From NCBI GenBank assembly GCA_963744275.1, contig CAVUSX010000019.1:186001-250000 (forward strand): a stretch of 64,000 nucleotides of DNA, in the 5' to 3' direction. Every line of letters starts with the position of its first letter. Position 1 is the stretch's first letter. Both the position numbers and the translations under genes were made by a program. The notes beneath the pieces are model-generated. The model ran no database searches, had not been told where the DNA came from, and worked only from the letters and a program-made list of their open reading frames with translations. The DNA is from VAZQ01 sp963744275 (GTDB lineage: Bacteria > Pseudomonadota > Alphaproteobacteria > Rhizobiales > Xanthobacteraceae). Of the stretch, positions 1 to 8,242 are shown piece after piece.

Positions 1-103
1 GGTGCCGGTCGAGGCTGCCGGTAGTGCGCCGGCACCCCGGGTATTGCCGCTCGGCCGCATTTCGATGTCGCTGGCCGGAACACCGTTGCGTCCGAAACGT
101 TGA
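1..103 (+). CDS. Possible 3' end of an upstream gene (partial)
   Basis: An open frame enters from the window edge (second base of the window) and stops at a TGA at 101-103, giving about 34 residues rich in Ala, Pro, Leu and Arg. The protein is not recognised. The only support is that the frame is open to the edge and lies just upstream of the next gene on the same strand, so it could equally be chance in GC-rich DNA. Confidence 0.25.
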   Translation, partial: VPVEAAGSAPAPRVLPLGRISMSLAGTPLRPKR

Positions 104-135
104 GGCTCCGATCGCCACCATGAGGTCGATGAGCC

Positions 136-540
136 ATGACGAATTCGTACGGGACTGTCGGCGCTAGGTTCCCGGCGGCGGCCCTGCTTCTGCTCGTGGC
201 CCTGGCTGCGGCCGGGGCGCCGGCGACCGCCCAGACCCCGCCCTCGGCCAGCCTGGGCGTTGCTGACCCGGCCGCGCCGCTCGCCCTCACCCCGGCGGAA
301 AGGACCGCGATTCTCGATGCGGTGCGGCGAGACAGCGCAAAGCCCAACAGCAAGATGCCGCCGGATTCGGCCGTATCGGTCGGCGTTCAGCTGCCGGCCT
401 CGATCGCCTTGAGAATCCTGCCCGACGCTGCGCTGGCGCAAGCGCCGGCAGCCAAGACCGTGCAATACACCCTGATCGGAAATCAAGTCGTGCTGGTCGA
501 TCCGACCAATATGCGTGTGGTCGACATCATCAGCCAATAA
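136..540 (+). CDS. Exported DUF1236-like protein
   Basis: A 134-residue protein with an N-terminal signal peptide: a hydrophobic stretch at about residues 13-28 is followed by an Ala-rich region ending APATAQ, a plausible signal peptidase I site. The mature part is small. Its last 25 residues (VQYTLIGNQVVLVDP...VVDII) resemble the C-terminal DUF1236 motif, in which a short strand pair reads roughly as residue-N-x-x-V-L-V-D-P followed by a Val-rich end. DUF1236 proteins are small periplasmic or secreted proteins of Hyphomicrobiales with no known biochemical role. The ATG at 136 was chosen because it gives a complete signal peptide. Function is unknown. Confidence 0.75.
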   Translation: MTNSYGTVGARFPAAALLLLVALAAAGAPATAQTPPSASLGVADPAAPLALTPAERTAILDAVRRDSAKPNSKMPPDSAVSVGVQLPASIALRILPDAALAQAPAAKTVQYTLIGNQVVLVDPTNMRVVDIISQ

Positions 541-700
541 GCCGCCCGCTCGGCCGCCGCCACCTTCGCGGTCCGGTCGCTCCCCTTGATCAACTTCGAT
601 TCCGATGCGCCCTGTGGCTCAAATGTCACACACATGGCGGGCGTCCAATGCTACCATTGCGTCCAGGGTGGGCGTGTGGTTGCGGTCGTTGGGGGCGTTC

Positions 701-1468
701 ATGAAGCGAGCTCTGTTGCTAGGCGTTGCGGTTGCGGCGATTTCAGGTCCAGCGCTGGCGGCCGAGATGACGCTTCCCGGGCCGGTACAGACCTACTCCA
801 GACCTTCCAGCACGTTGATGCAGCCTTACGACTGGACCGGCTTCTATTTCGGCGCGAACGTCCGTTACGACCGCTCCAAGACCGACGGCAGCACCATCAA
901 TACGGCCACCGGCGCCGTCGATGCGTTTGTCAGCGGCACGACCTCCAACTTCCATGAAGGCGGACAGCTCGGTTTCGACTATATGACGGGTTCGCGCTTT
1001 GTGATCGGCATCCTGGCCGACGCCGCGACCGGCGACGACAACATCGTGAACCTGGTCAATGCGGCCGGAACCGCCATGCACAGCGAGGAATCCAAGAACG
1101 TCGCCGGCGGCACCGTGCGCGGGCGCATCGGCTACGCGGTCTACAACGTGCTGCTCTATGGAACCGGCGGCTGGGCCTGGACCGTCGGCTCGGTGGTCAG
1201 GACGCAAGTCATCGGCAAGGCCGGGACCGCCACTCCCGGCACCGTCGAGTCGGGTCCCGCGAACCTGACCGGTTGGGTCGCGGGGGGCGGGCTCTCGTTC
1301 GGCTTCTGGCACAATTGGGAAGTGTTCGGCGAATATCGCTACACGAAGTATCAATCCAACAATATCATATTTCCGATCGCACAGCGCTCCTTGACCTCGA
1401 GCACCGCGGCCAATTCGATCGCGGTCGGCCTGAATTTCAAGTTCAACCCGATCACCGCCCGGTATTGA
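701..1468 (+). CDS. Outer-membrane beta-barrel protein (Omp25/Omp31-like porin family)
   Basis: A 255-residue outer-membrane protein. The start is placed at the ATG at 701 because it begins a classic signal peptide (MKRALLLGVAVAAISG, cleavage after ALAA). An upstream in-frame start at 605 would put 32 polar residues before it. The mature protein opens with YDWTGFYFGANV, the hallmark first strand of rhizobial Omp25/Omp31-type eight-stranded barrels, and shows alternating strands such as GRIGYAVYNVLLYGTGGWAW, WEVFGEYRYTKY and a last strand SIAVGLNFKF. Proteins of this type sit in the outer membrane and give it stability and antigenicity. It follows the DUF1236-like gene on the same strand, about 160 bases apart. 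Confidence 0.9.
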   Translation: MKRALLLGVAVAAISGPALAAEMTLPGPVQTYSRPSSTLMQPYDWTGFYFGANVRYDRSKTDGSTINTATGAVDAFVSGTTSNFHEGGQLGFDYMTGSRFVIGILADAATGDDNIVNLVNAAGTAMHSEESKNVAGGTVRGRIGYAVYNVLLYGTGGWAWTVGSVVRTQVIGKAGTATPGTVESGPANLTGWVAGGGLSFGFWHNWEVFGEYRYTKYQSNNIIFPIAQRSLTSSTAANSIAVGLNFKFNPITARY

Positions 1469-1519
1469 TTTCAGCTGCGGAGCTCGACCCGCGGGCAGTA
1501 GGCTCCTTTGAATTAAGGC

Positions 1520-1537
1520 GGCGCCATCAGTGGCGCC
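1520..1537. terminator. Short perfect palindrome between convergent genes
   Basis: Seven-base arms GGCGCCA and TGGCGCC flank a four-base loop TCAG. It lies 50 bases after the porin stop codon and its loop contains the stop codon of the convergent 42-residue ORF. There is no strong T-run on either side, so a terminator role is inferred from position only. Confidence 0.4.
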
Positions 1538-1655
1538 ATTGCCGGGGCCAGACCTTCTCCAGGTGTTTCACCTTAAAGCCCTGCCCAAAAGCAAAGAGGA
1601 TAAAGGCAAAAATCAGCACTACGGCCAACATTCCAATCCATTGATACGGAGTCAT
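1527..1655 (-). CDS. 42-residue single-pass membrane microprotein
   Basis: A short ORF encoding MTPYQWIGMLAVVLIF... and ending PRQWRH. One transmembrane helix spans about residues 6-24, followed by a basic, aromatic tail of about 18 residues (KVKHLEKVWPRQW), so the C-terminus should face the cytoplasm. A strong GGGAGG Shine-Dalgarno sequence lies six bases before the ATG, which is the main reason for calling it real. Its stop falls inside a palindrome. It sits between the porin gene and a decayed transposase. The family was not recognised. Confidence 0.55.
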   Translation of the reverse strand: MTPYQWIGMLAVVLIFAFILFAFGQGFKVKHLEKVWPRQWRH

Positions 1656-1714
1656 ATGCGCCTCCCGCCGCTGCGCCTTGGTTTGTGGCTTCCTATGCCT
1701 CCAACACCCACGAT

Positions 1715-1922
1715 ATCACGTATTTCCCAAAGCCGCTCGGTCACTTTCGCCGCCATCGCTGGCGTGGTTCGCAGAGTCTTATGGATACGCGCGAAATTGT
1801 AGTACATCGCGAACAGGGCCACGGAATGCGCGTGGTTCTCGACCTTTTTGAGAAGGCATTCGTGAGCTGGGTCAAACGCCGAGTGTGCATGCGCACATTC
1901 AAATTCTGGTGGCCGGTATCTC
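1715..1922 (-). pseudogene. C-terminal remnant of an IS1-like DDE transposase
   Basis: Two minus-strand frames joined by a one-base shift at the A-run near 1855 read DTGHQNLNVRM...RRLTQLTNAFSK and then KKVENHAHSVALF, YYNFARIHKTLR, TPAMAAKVTERLWEI. This matches the C-terminal end of IS1-type transposases, where the pattern YNFxRIHxTLRxTPAM and a final WxI motif are typical. The N-terminal two-thirds is absent, an in-frame stop lies just upstream, and no terminal repeats were found. It is a dead insertion-sequence scar. Confidence 0.75.
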
Positions 1923-2106
1923 ATACAAAGGAGCCTACTACCGGCCCACGCGCGTTCTTGACGCTTTGCCGCAAATCAGCTTATTCGTGAAATCGACACT
2001 CGCGGATTGCGTCCGGGGCGCCGATCATAATCGCGGTTATTTGTAAATCTATTGTTTTTTCAATGAAGCAGGCGTGGAGTGCACCCCTTCGGCGAGACAC
2101 GAAAGC

Positions 2107-2772
2107 TTAAGAACCCGCTTCCTCGTCGATCGCCGGCGGCCGCACCTGCCGGGCGCCGATCTCCCACATGGCGACGCCGAGCCAGCCGGCCGATATGCCC
2201 AGAAATCCGCCGGCGATCACGTCGCTCAGAAAATGGAAATTCGCCCCGACCAGGCCGATGGCCACGGCCGCCATGCAGAGCGCGTAAAGGAGGCGGAATC
2301 GCGGGTAGCAGATCCACAGCACCGTCATCACGGTGCAGATCGTGGTGGTGTGACCGGAGGGAAACGAGGTAAAGCCGGCGCCGCCGTGGAACGGCTGGAA
2401 TCCGAAGACGCCGTCGCGTATGAACGAGGGATTGTTGCGGACCCAGGTTTCCGGCCAGGTGCGGCCGAATGCGTACTTCAGCTGATCCTTGACGATGATG
2501 GCGGCCGCCAGGCTGACGCCGCTCAAGAGCATCACGGTCTGAAACCGCGACAGCTCGCGCCCGGTCAGTCCGCGCAGTCCCAGCGCCATGAAGGCCACGA
2601 CCGCGAGCGGCACCAGCGCATCGGGAATGAGCGTGAGCTTCTCGAACAGATGGAAGCGCTGCAGCTCGGCGTGGGCGAGAAGCGCAATCGGCCGGTCGAG
2701 CCACAGGTAGCTGACCGTGACCGCGATCGCGGTGCCGAGGAAGCCGAGGCTCCAATTGCGCAAGCCGTTCAT
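2107..2772 (-). CDS. PAP2-family integral membrane phosphatase
   Basis: A 221-residue membrane protein with about six hydrophobic helices. The three catalytic blocks of the PAP2/acid-phosphatase superfamily are visible: a KYAFGRTWP block (variant of K-x6-R-P) near residue 105, the FPSGHTTT block near residue 142, and the HFLSD block near residue 185, where His and Asp are the catalytic pair. These enzymes dephosphorylate lipid phosphates such as phosphatidic acid or undecaprenyl pyrophosphate at the periplasmic membrane face. The exact substrate cannot be told from sequence. It is transcribed alone and no terminator was clear downstream. Confidence 0.85.
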   Translation of the reverse strand: MNGLRNWSLGFLGTAIAVTVSYLWLDRPIALLAHAELQRFHLFEKLTLIPDALVPLAVVAFMALGLRGLTGRELSRFQTVMLLSGVSLAAAIIVKDQLKYAFGRTWPETWVRNNPSFIRDGVFGFQPFHGGAGFTSFPSGHTTTICTVMTVLWICYPRFRLLYALCMAAVAIGLVGANFHFLSDVIAGGFLGISAGWLGVAMWEIGARQVRPPAIDEEAGS

Positions 2773-2911
2773 CAGGTCCGCCTCGATCCGCGCCAGCGCT
2801 GCGGTTATGCCCGATGTTGGTTGCGCAAACGTTTCAGCGCGCGCCGGCCGGGGCGATTTCCCGCGTTCTTATGGCGGAAGCCGGGTCGGGGCCGCCGCGC
2901 CGGCGGCTGCG

Positions 2912-3724
2912 TCAGTGGGCGCCGCGGACCGCGATGAGGGTGAAATCCGGATCGCTGAGGAAATGCTCGCCGATCGGGCATTGCTGCTCGAGAAGCTCCA
3001 GCCGGGCGCCGCCCTCCTTGCCCTTGCCGAGCGGGATCGGGTTCATCACCGGGTTGACGCCCACGAGCTCTTCGACGTCGTTCTTGAGCGCATCGACGCT
3101 TTCGACCGTGAACCCCACATGGTCCATTCCGGTCGGCAGGATGCTCTGCCCGGTATAGTTCTTGATGCGCCACGGCATGATCATCAGCGTCATCTTGCCG
3201 TCGGTCAGGTAGTGATTGGGATCGCCCGGCTTGGCGTTCTGCTCGGAGAGCTGCAGCACGTCGGTGTAGAAGCGCGCCATCTCGTCCGGGTGCATGGTGC
3301 GCATCGCCACATGGCTGATGTGGCGCTCGTTCTGCTGGCCGTCGTTCTCCACATAGACGCCGCTGCGATTGGCCATCTGCCTCTGGGAGAGATCGAAGAC
3401 GTTGCCGTCGGGATCGTTGGCGGTGATGCCGGCGAAGGGCCGCGTGCTCGGCCGTTGCACCCAGTCGGCGTCCGGATATTTGGTGCGCATGCGGTCGAAG
3501 ACCGTCTCCACGTCCTCCACCTCGACGCCGAAATGGTCGAGGCCCGCGGGCCGGCCGGCCTTGCGGGGATTGATGTTGAGCCCGACATAGCCGTCCCCGA
3601 CCGTGATGGCACGGTTGATCTTGCCCTTGGGCGAGCGCTTCATGCCGAACAGAGATTCATAAAAGCTGGCCAGCAAGGCGTATTTTTCGCTGACGATGGC
3701 GACGTGATTGATCTTGGCGAACAC
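2912..3724 (-). CDS. Two-domain VOC (glyoxalase/extradiol dioxygenase-like) protein
   Basis: The start is set at the GTG at 3724, giving 270 residues; the frame stays open to 3985 but that extension is low-complexity and runs into the promoter of the next gene. Domain one begins FAKINHVAIVSEK (residues 1 to about 120) with LDHFGVEV. Domain two begins RHISHVAMRT (about 135-265) with GMDHVGFTV. Paired beta-alpha-beta-beta-beta modules with these His residues are typical of metal-dependent VOC enzymes such as ring-cleaving dioxygenases or lyases. Its divergent neighbour is a TctC binding protein, which would suit catabolism of an imported organic acid. The substrate is unknown. Confidence 0.8.
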   Translation of the reverse strand: MFAKINHVAIVSEKYALLASFYESLFGMKRSPKGKINRAITVGDGYVGLNINPRKAGRPAGLDHFGVEVEDVETVFDRMRTKYPDADWVQRPSTRPFAGITANDPDGNVFDLSQRQMANRSGVYVENDGQQNERHISHVAMRTMHPDEMARFYTDVLQLSEQNAKPGDPNHYLTDGKMTLMIMPWRIKNYTGQSILPTGMDHVGFTVESVDALKNDVEELVGVNPVMNPIPLGKGKEGGARLELLEQQCPIGEHFLSDPDFTLIAVRGAH

Positions 3725-3975
3725 GTTGATCCCCGCTGGCCTGGAGGTCGATGATGCGGCGAACGGTCGCCGGCCTGGAGCCGAAAGTGCCACTTTCCGG
3801 CCCCCTGCGCAAGAAATCGCCGTCCGGGCGGAGATGAACCGGGCCGCCGGCCATGCTATAGGGACGGCTGGTAGGTCGGCTTCCCGGGAGTCGAGCCCCA
3901 TGCCTTCGTGAGCCCAAGCGGCCCGGCGGCAGCAAGGCGATATCCGGGCCGGAAATTCCACGATCGGAGACCCGC

Positions 3976-5022
3976 ATGATCGCATCCGTCATCCGCCACC
4001 CATTGCGCTCCGGTTTCATGGCCTTGCTCGGCATCGGGGTCGCCGCCGCCTCGGCCCGTGCCGACCAGGTCGCGGATTTCTATCACGGCAAGACGCTGAA
4101 CCTGATCATCGGCACGTCGAGCGGCAACGATTACGATTTTCGCGGCCGGCTCTTGGCGCGTTATCTCGGCCATCATCTCCCGGGCGAGCCCACCATCATT
4201 CCCCAGAACATGCCCGGCGTCGGCGGCGTCAAGGCGGCGGACTATCTGGCCACCATCGCGCCCCATGACGGCACCACCCTTCACATGATCATGTCCAACA
4301 TGATGACGTCGCAGGCGATCGGGGCGCAGGGCGTGCAGTTCGATACCCGCAAGTTCTTCTGGATCGGAAACACCAGCAGCACGCCCAATGTCACGGTGTC
4401 CTGGTACAAGAGCGGCGTCACCTCCATCGAGCAGGTGAAGACCCAGCAGCTCATCGTCGGCGCGCCCGGCGGCACCGCCGGCGTCATCTATGTCACCGCC
4501 ATGAACGGGCTGATCGGCACCAAGTTCAAGCTCGTCACCGGCTATCCGGGCGGCAACGAGGTCAACCTCGCCATGGAGCGCGGCGAGATCGACGGGCGCG
4601 CCTCGAATTCCTGGGCGTCCTGGAAGTCGACCCGCCCGGATTGGGTCAAGGACAAGAAGATCATCGTCCTGGTCCAGATCGGATTGAAGCGCGCCCCCGA
4701 TCTGGCGGACGTGCCGCTCCTCAACGAGCTCGCCCACAACGACATGGATCGGCAGGTCCTGACCTTCCTGTCCGCCGATACCGCCATCGCGCGTTCGCTG
4801 GTCGTCACCCCGGACACGCCGCCGGAGCGCGTCGAAGCGCTGCGGCGCGCCTTCGACGCCACCATGCGGGATCCGGATTTCATCGCCGAGGCCGAGCAGG
4901 CGAAGCTGGACGTCGATCCGATGCCGGGCGCGGAGGCCCAGAAGATCGCCAACTCGATCGTCAACACGCCGCCCGCGGTCGTGGCCCGCGCCAAGGCGCT
5001 GCTGGGCGATTTGCTGAAGTAG
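3976..5022 (+). CDS. Tripartite tricarboxylate transporter substrate-binding protein (TctC/Bug family)
   Basis: A 348-residue periplasmic binding protein with a signal peptide (hydrophobic about residues 12-27, cleaved near SARAD). Bug/TctC hallmarks: the N-terminal FYHGKTLNLIIG strand, the ligand-loop region NDYDFRGRLLARYL, PQNMPGVGGVKAADYL, and PHDGTT. It has the usual length (320-350). Members capture mono- to tri-carboxylates or related compounds and deliver them to TctAB. No TctA or TctB gene lies in this window, so it is an orphan, as is common in Burkholderiales and Bradyrhizobium. It is followed by a palindromic repeat and a convergent gene. Confidence 0.93.
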   Translation: MIASVIRHPLRSGFMALLGIGVAAASARADQVADFYHGKTLNLIIGTSSGNDYDFRGRLLARYLGHHLPGEPTIIPQNMPGVGGVKAADYLATIAPHDGTTLHMIMSNMMTSQAIGAQGVQFDTRKFFWIGNTSSTPNVTVSWYKSGVTSIEQVKTQQLIVGAPGGTAGVIYVTAMNGLIGTKFKLVTGYPGGNEVNLAMERGEIDGRASNSWASWKSTRPDWVKDKKIIVLVQIGLKRAPDLADVPLLNELAHNDMDRQVLTFLSADTAIARSLVVTPDTPPERVEALRRAFDATMRDPDFIAEAEQAKLDVDPMPGAEAQKIANSIVNTPPAVVARAKALLGDLLK

Positions 5023-5048
5023 GGCAGCGGCGCCGACACTCTCTGAAC

Positions 5049-5173
5049 CGTAGGATGGGTTGAGCTCATCAGGGCGTTTACGCCCGTCTTCGCGGGCTAT
5101 GCGAAACCCATCATCAGCGGCGCAGCACGCACCGCCCCGCGATGGGTTTCGCAAGAGCTCAACCCATCCTACG
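5049..5173. repeat. Long palindromic intergenic repeat, copy 1 (GTAGGATGGGTT type)
   Basis: Outer 19-base arms (5049-5067 and 5155-5173) are perfect inverted repeats beginning CGTAGGATGGGTTGAGC. A second, inner pair, TGCGAAACCCATC (5100-5112) with GATGGGTTTCGCA (5141-5153), is nested inside. The same element occurs at 17501-17594. Both copies sit between the 3' ends of convergent genes, so a shared terminator-like role is inferred. Confidence 0.85.
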
Positions 5174-5193
5174 AACTCCCCATTCGCCTCCAA

Positions 5194-5646
5194 TCAATTC
5201 GCCGTTCCGCCGCCGCCGATGTCGAAGATCCGGCGGCTGAGCGCGATGTTGAAGGCATAGCCGCCGAACAGGTCGGCCATGCTCACGCAGGCGAGCAGGA
5301 TCGCGGCTTCCCAGCGTCCTTCGGTGGCGAGCAGCTCGGACTTGCCGAACAGCACCACCAGGGCGACCACCAGCGGCACCAGGGACGCCATGCCGTCCAC
5401 CACGCCGATGAAGCGGTGTCCGGCCGTGGGCAGCGCGAAGGGAATCGATATCAGCTGATAGGAGAGATAGATGAGCACCAGCCACGCCATGTTGAAGCCC
5501 AAGCGGTCGGGCGTGAAGATCCCGAGCGTGCCCGCGAGCTTGCCGGTATTGCCTGCGAGAAAGAAGAAGTAGACCTCCCAGAGCGCGAGCCCCATCGCCA
5601 GGGTGGTGCTCAGTCCGCTGACCGACAGATTGAATTTCCGCATCAT
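5194..5646 (-). CDS. Four-helix integral membrane protein of unknown function
   Basis: A 150-residue protein starting MMRKFNLSVSGLS, with a GGGAG ribosome-binding site a few bases upstream of the double ATG at 5641-5646. Four hydrophobic segments are visible: about residues 12-34, 50-70, 82-103 and 115-137. No conserved catalytic motif is seen and the family was not recognised. It lies downstream of the MFS transporter gene on the same strand, about 107 bases away, so the two could be co-transcribed. Its 3' end meets palindromic repeat copy 1. Confidence 0.75.
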   Translation of the reverse strand: MMRKFNLSVSGLSTTLAMGLALWEVYFFFLAGNTGKLAGTLGIFTPDRLGFNMAWLVLIYLSYQLISIPFALPTAGHRFIGVVDGMASLVPLVVALVVLFGKSELLATEGRWEAAILLACVSMADLFGGYAFNIALSRRIFDIGGGGTAN

Positions 5647-5753
5647 TGCTCTCCCTTGTGTCCGCGCCAGAATAGCAGAAAGCCGCCCGCAGCGTCCGCG
5701 CCGGCTGTGAATAGCCGGCAGCCTCATCCCGATCAATAAGTCTGCGCCGGCGA

Positions 5754-7043
5754 TCAATGTGCCTGCGGCAGGTCGGGTCGGTCGACGCGGCGCAGCGCCG
5801 GAAACAGCCACGGCCACAGCGCCACGGTCACGAAGATCGCGCAGCCGCCGATCACCACCGAGCCGACCGCCCCGAACGCCGCCGCCATCACCCCGGCCCG
5901 GAAGGCGCCGAGCTGGCCGGAGGTGCCGTAGAACAGCGCATTGACGGCCGAGACGCGTCCGCGCATGCCGTCGGGCGTGGTCACCAGGATGAGGGTCTGG
6001 CGCACCACCGAGCTCAGCATGTCGCCGCTGCCCATGACCATCAGGGCCGCGATCGACAGGAACAGGTTGTCCGACAGGCCGAACACGATGGTGGCGGCGC
6101 CCACCACCGCAAAGCCCACGAAGATGTAGATGCCGGCGGATCGTCGCACCGGGCTGCGTGCCAAGATCGCCGCCGCGATCAGGGCGCCCAGCGCCGGTGC
6201 GCTGCGCAGCACGCCGGCCCCCCAGGCGCCGACATCGAGGATGTCGCGCGCATAGATCGGCAGCAGCGCGTTGACGCCGCCGAACAGCGTCGACACCAGA
6301 TCGAGCAGCATGGCGCCGAGCACCGCCTGGCAGCTGCCGATGAAGCGAAAGCCCGCCAGCAGCGTGTCCCAGCTTACCTTGGTGCGCGGGCCCGTCCCGG
6401 GCGGATTGGGAAGCCGGAACCCTGCCACCGAGGCGGCCAGGAACAACAGCGCGCAGACCCCGTAGTCGAAGGTGGGGCCGAACGCGTACAGGACCCCGCC
6501 GAGCGAGGGCCCGATCAGGACCGAAAGTTGCCGGGCCGAGACATGGGCCGCGATGGCGCGGTTGAGCACCGCGCGCGGCGCCATGACCGGGACCAGGGCC
6601 TGCATCACCGGCTGCTCGAACACCCGCGCGCTGGCATTGACCAGCAGCAAGATATAGATCGCCGCGATGCTGGGCTGCGGCAGGGCCGCCACCACGACCA
6701 GCCCGGCCGAGGAGCAGAACGCGACCGCGTAGCAGCAGCGCAGCACCAGGCGCCGGTTGTAGCGGTCCGCCACCTGGCCGGCCGCCAGCATCAACAGGAG
6801 CGGCGGCAGCACCTGCACCAGGCCGATCATGCCGAGCTGAAGCGCGCTGTCGGTGAGCTCGTAGACGTGCCAGCCCACCACCACCGCCAGCATCTGCACC
6901 GCGGTGGTGGAGGAAACCCGCGTGATGAACAAGAGACGAAAGGGCCGGATCCGAAACAACGGGGTCGAGGGATCGATCGGCACATCCACGATCGGCGAAG
7001 CCTCGCCGAGCTCCGGGGGCGTGACCTGGGCGATATCCGCCAT
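5754..7043 (-). CDS. MFS transporter (EntS-like, MFS_3 type)
   Basis: A 429-residue major facilitator with about twelve transmembrane helices. The N-terminal half has FRLLFITRVSSTTAVQMLAV, the loop motif AGQVADRYNRR between helices 2 and 3 (the MFS signature G-x-x-x-D-R-x-x-R-R) and ASARVFEQPVMQALVP. The overall pattern resembles the MFS_3/EntS group of drug, siderophore or metabolite exporters, but the substrate cannot be inferred. The start ATG at 7043 follows a 360-base non-coding gap. Confidence 0.88.
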   Translation of the reverse strand: MADIAQVTPPELGEASPIVDVPIDPSTPLFRIRPFRLLFITRVSSTTAVQMLAVVVGWHVYELTDSALQLGMIGLVQVLPPLLLMLAAGQVADRYNRRLVLRCCYAVAFCSSAGLVVVAALPQPSIAAIYILLLVNASARVFEQPVMQALVPVMAPRAVLNRAIAAHVSARQLSVLIGPSLGGVLYAFGPTFDYGVCALLFLAASVAGFRLPNPPGTGPRTKVSWDTLLAGFRFIGSCQAVLGAMLLDLVSTLFGGVNALLPIYARDILDVGAWGAGVLRSAPALGALIAAAILARSPVRRSAGIYIFVGFAVVGAATIVFGLSDNLFLSIAALMVMGSGDMLSSVVRQTLILVTTPDGMRGRVSAVNALFYGTSGQLGAFRAGVMAAAFGAVGSVVIGGCAIFVTVALWPWLFPALRRVDRPDLPQAH

Positions 7044-7404
7044 TGTTCACTCGCCCTTGGTGGAATCGGACGGAAATGCCGAGCCCTGGCCGGATGCGGC
7101 GAAGCTCAACAGCGCGAAGCCGGTCATGCGCCCCCTTGCTTCATTCTGGCGGGTTCCAATGTGCGGACGGCGGCGAATGGGCCGGCTCGGACCCGCGGAG
7201 TTCTAATGGAGGACCCGCCCGAGCACCAGCCGGGCAGGCCGACTGGCAGCCAAGCCGCCCGCATCGTTGACAAATCCGCCCACCTTCGTGCCGCCGGGGG
7301 ATTTGGAGCCCGCATGGAGCGCAGCGGAATGCGGGAACAGCGCTCCCGGATTGCGCTTCGCTTCATCCGGGCTACGGCGGAGTGAGGGCGCGACGCCACT
7401 TCCC
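7044..7404. other. Non-coding gap with a palindromic repeat
   Basis: No credible gene was seen in these 361 bases. The only structure is the imperfect inverted repeat listed at 7307-7373. The upstream part should hold the promoter of the MFS gene, but no clear -35/-10 pair could be picked out. Confidence 0.5.
7307..7373. repeat. Palindromic intergenic repeat (CCCGGATGAAGCG type)
   Basis: Two imperfect 29-base arms at 7307-7335 and 7345-7373. The right arm, read in reverse complement, begins AGCCCGGATGAAGCG. It lies just past the 3' end of the GNAT gene (stop at 7405). Elements of this kind are scattered between genes in Bradyrhizobiaceae and behave as REP/BIME-like or terminator-like sequences; that comparison is from memory. 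Confidence 0.65.
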
Positions 7405-8142
7405 CTAATCGTTGGCTGCGGCCGTCTTCGGCGATCTCGGGCGCGTCTCGTCCGACAGCCTGACCTTCTGGCGGCCTTCGGCGTCGAAGTTCTCGGGCGC
7501 GAGCCAGCGCTCGAAGGCCAGTTTCTGCGACGGCCATTCGGCATCCAGCATGGCGTACCAGGCGGTGTCGCGGTTGCGTCCCTTGACGATCATGTGCTGC
7601 CAGGACAGGCCTTCGAAATTGAAGCCCAGCCGTAGCGCCGCGCGGCGCGAGGCGGCATTGCGGGCGTCGCATTTCCATTCGTAGCGCCGGTAGTTCAGGG
7701 TCTCGAACACGTAGCGGGCGAGCAGATATTGCGCTTCGGTCGCGAGCGCCGTGCGTTGCAGCGCCGGGCTCAGCACGATATTGCCGACCTCGACGACCCG
7801 CATCTCCGGCCGCACCGACATCAGGGCGATGATGCCGCAGGCATGTCCGGCCTTGTCGATGACCACATAGGAGAACGGATCCGTGATCCCGGCCCGCGCC
7901 TTGAGCCAGAGCCCGAAGGCCCCGGCCTCGGCGAACGGTCCGTAGGCCAGGTAGGTCCAGATTTGATCGTGGCCGGTGAAGGCCAGCCACAGATCGGCGC
8001 TGTGGCGGGCCGGATCGAGCTTCTCGACCCGGCCGAAATGGCCGCGCAGCACGGTCGCCTTCGGCTCGCGCGCCGAACTCGCATCGACCAGGGGACCGAC
8101 CGGCTGCGGGGCCGCGGGATCGAGCGATTGTCTTGGTGTCAT
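7405..8142 (-). CDS. GNAT-family N-acetyltransferase (RimJ/RimL-like)
   Basis: A 245-residue protein from the ATG at 8142; the longer frame to 8181 needs a TTG start. GNAT features: a beta-4 strand MRVVEVGNIVLSP followed by the acetyl-CoA-binding region (QRTALATEAQYLLARYVFE), and the typical RimJ/RimL motif YRRYEWKCDARNAASRRAALRL. That motif marks enzymes acting on protein N-termini, ribosomal proteins or small amines. It is last in a likely minus-strand unit: TctC binding protein, bicupin, then this gene, with gaps of about 140 and 100 bases. The substrate is unknown. Confidence 0.85.
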   Translation of the reverse strand: MTPRQSLDPAAPQPVGPLVDASSAREPKATVLRGHFGRVEKLDPARHSADLWLAFTGHDQIWTYLAYGPFAEAGAFGLWLKARAGITDPFSYVVIDKAGHACGIIALMSVRPEMRVVEVGNIVLSPALQRTALATEAQYLLARYVFETLNYRRYEWKCDARNAASRRAALRLGFNFEGLSWQHMIVKGRNRDTAWYAMLDAEWPSQKLAFERWLAPENFDAEGRQKVRLSDETRPRSPKTAAAND

Positions 8143-8242
8143 GATGCAGTCCGGGCGCGCCTTCGAAACGTCAAATCTCAATGATGATGGTCGTGTGCAC
8201 GATCGTGGTCGTGGTTACTTCGTGCGGCTTCCGCTCCTCGAC

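Noticed and set aside
1685..1990. Plus-strand frame of 101 residues over the transposase remnant
   Set aside because: It is the antisense of the IS1-like remnant, which has clear family motifs on the minus strand.
3725..3985. N-terminal extension of the VOC protein up to 3985
   Set aside because: The residues are low-complexity without family likeness and the stretch overlaps the promoter of the divergent TctC gene. The GTG at 3724 fits the VOC domain start.
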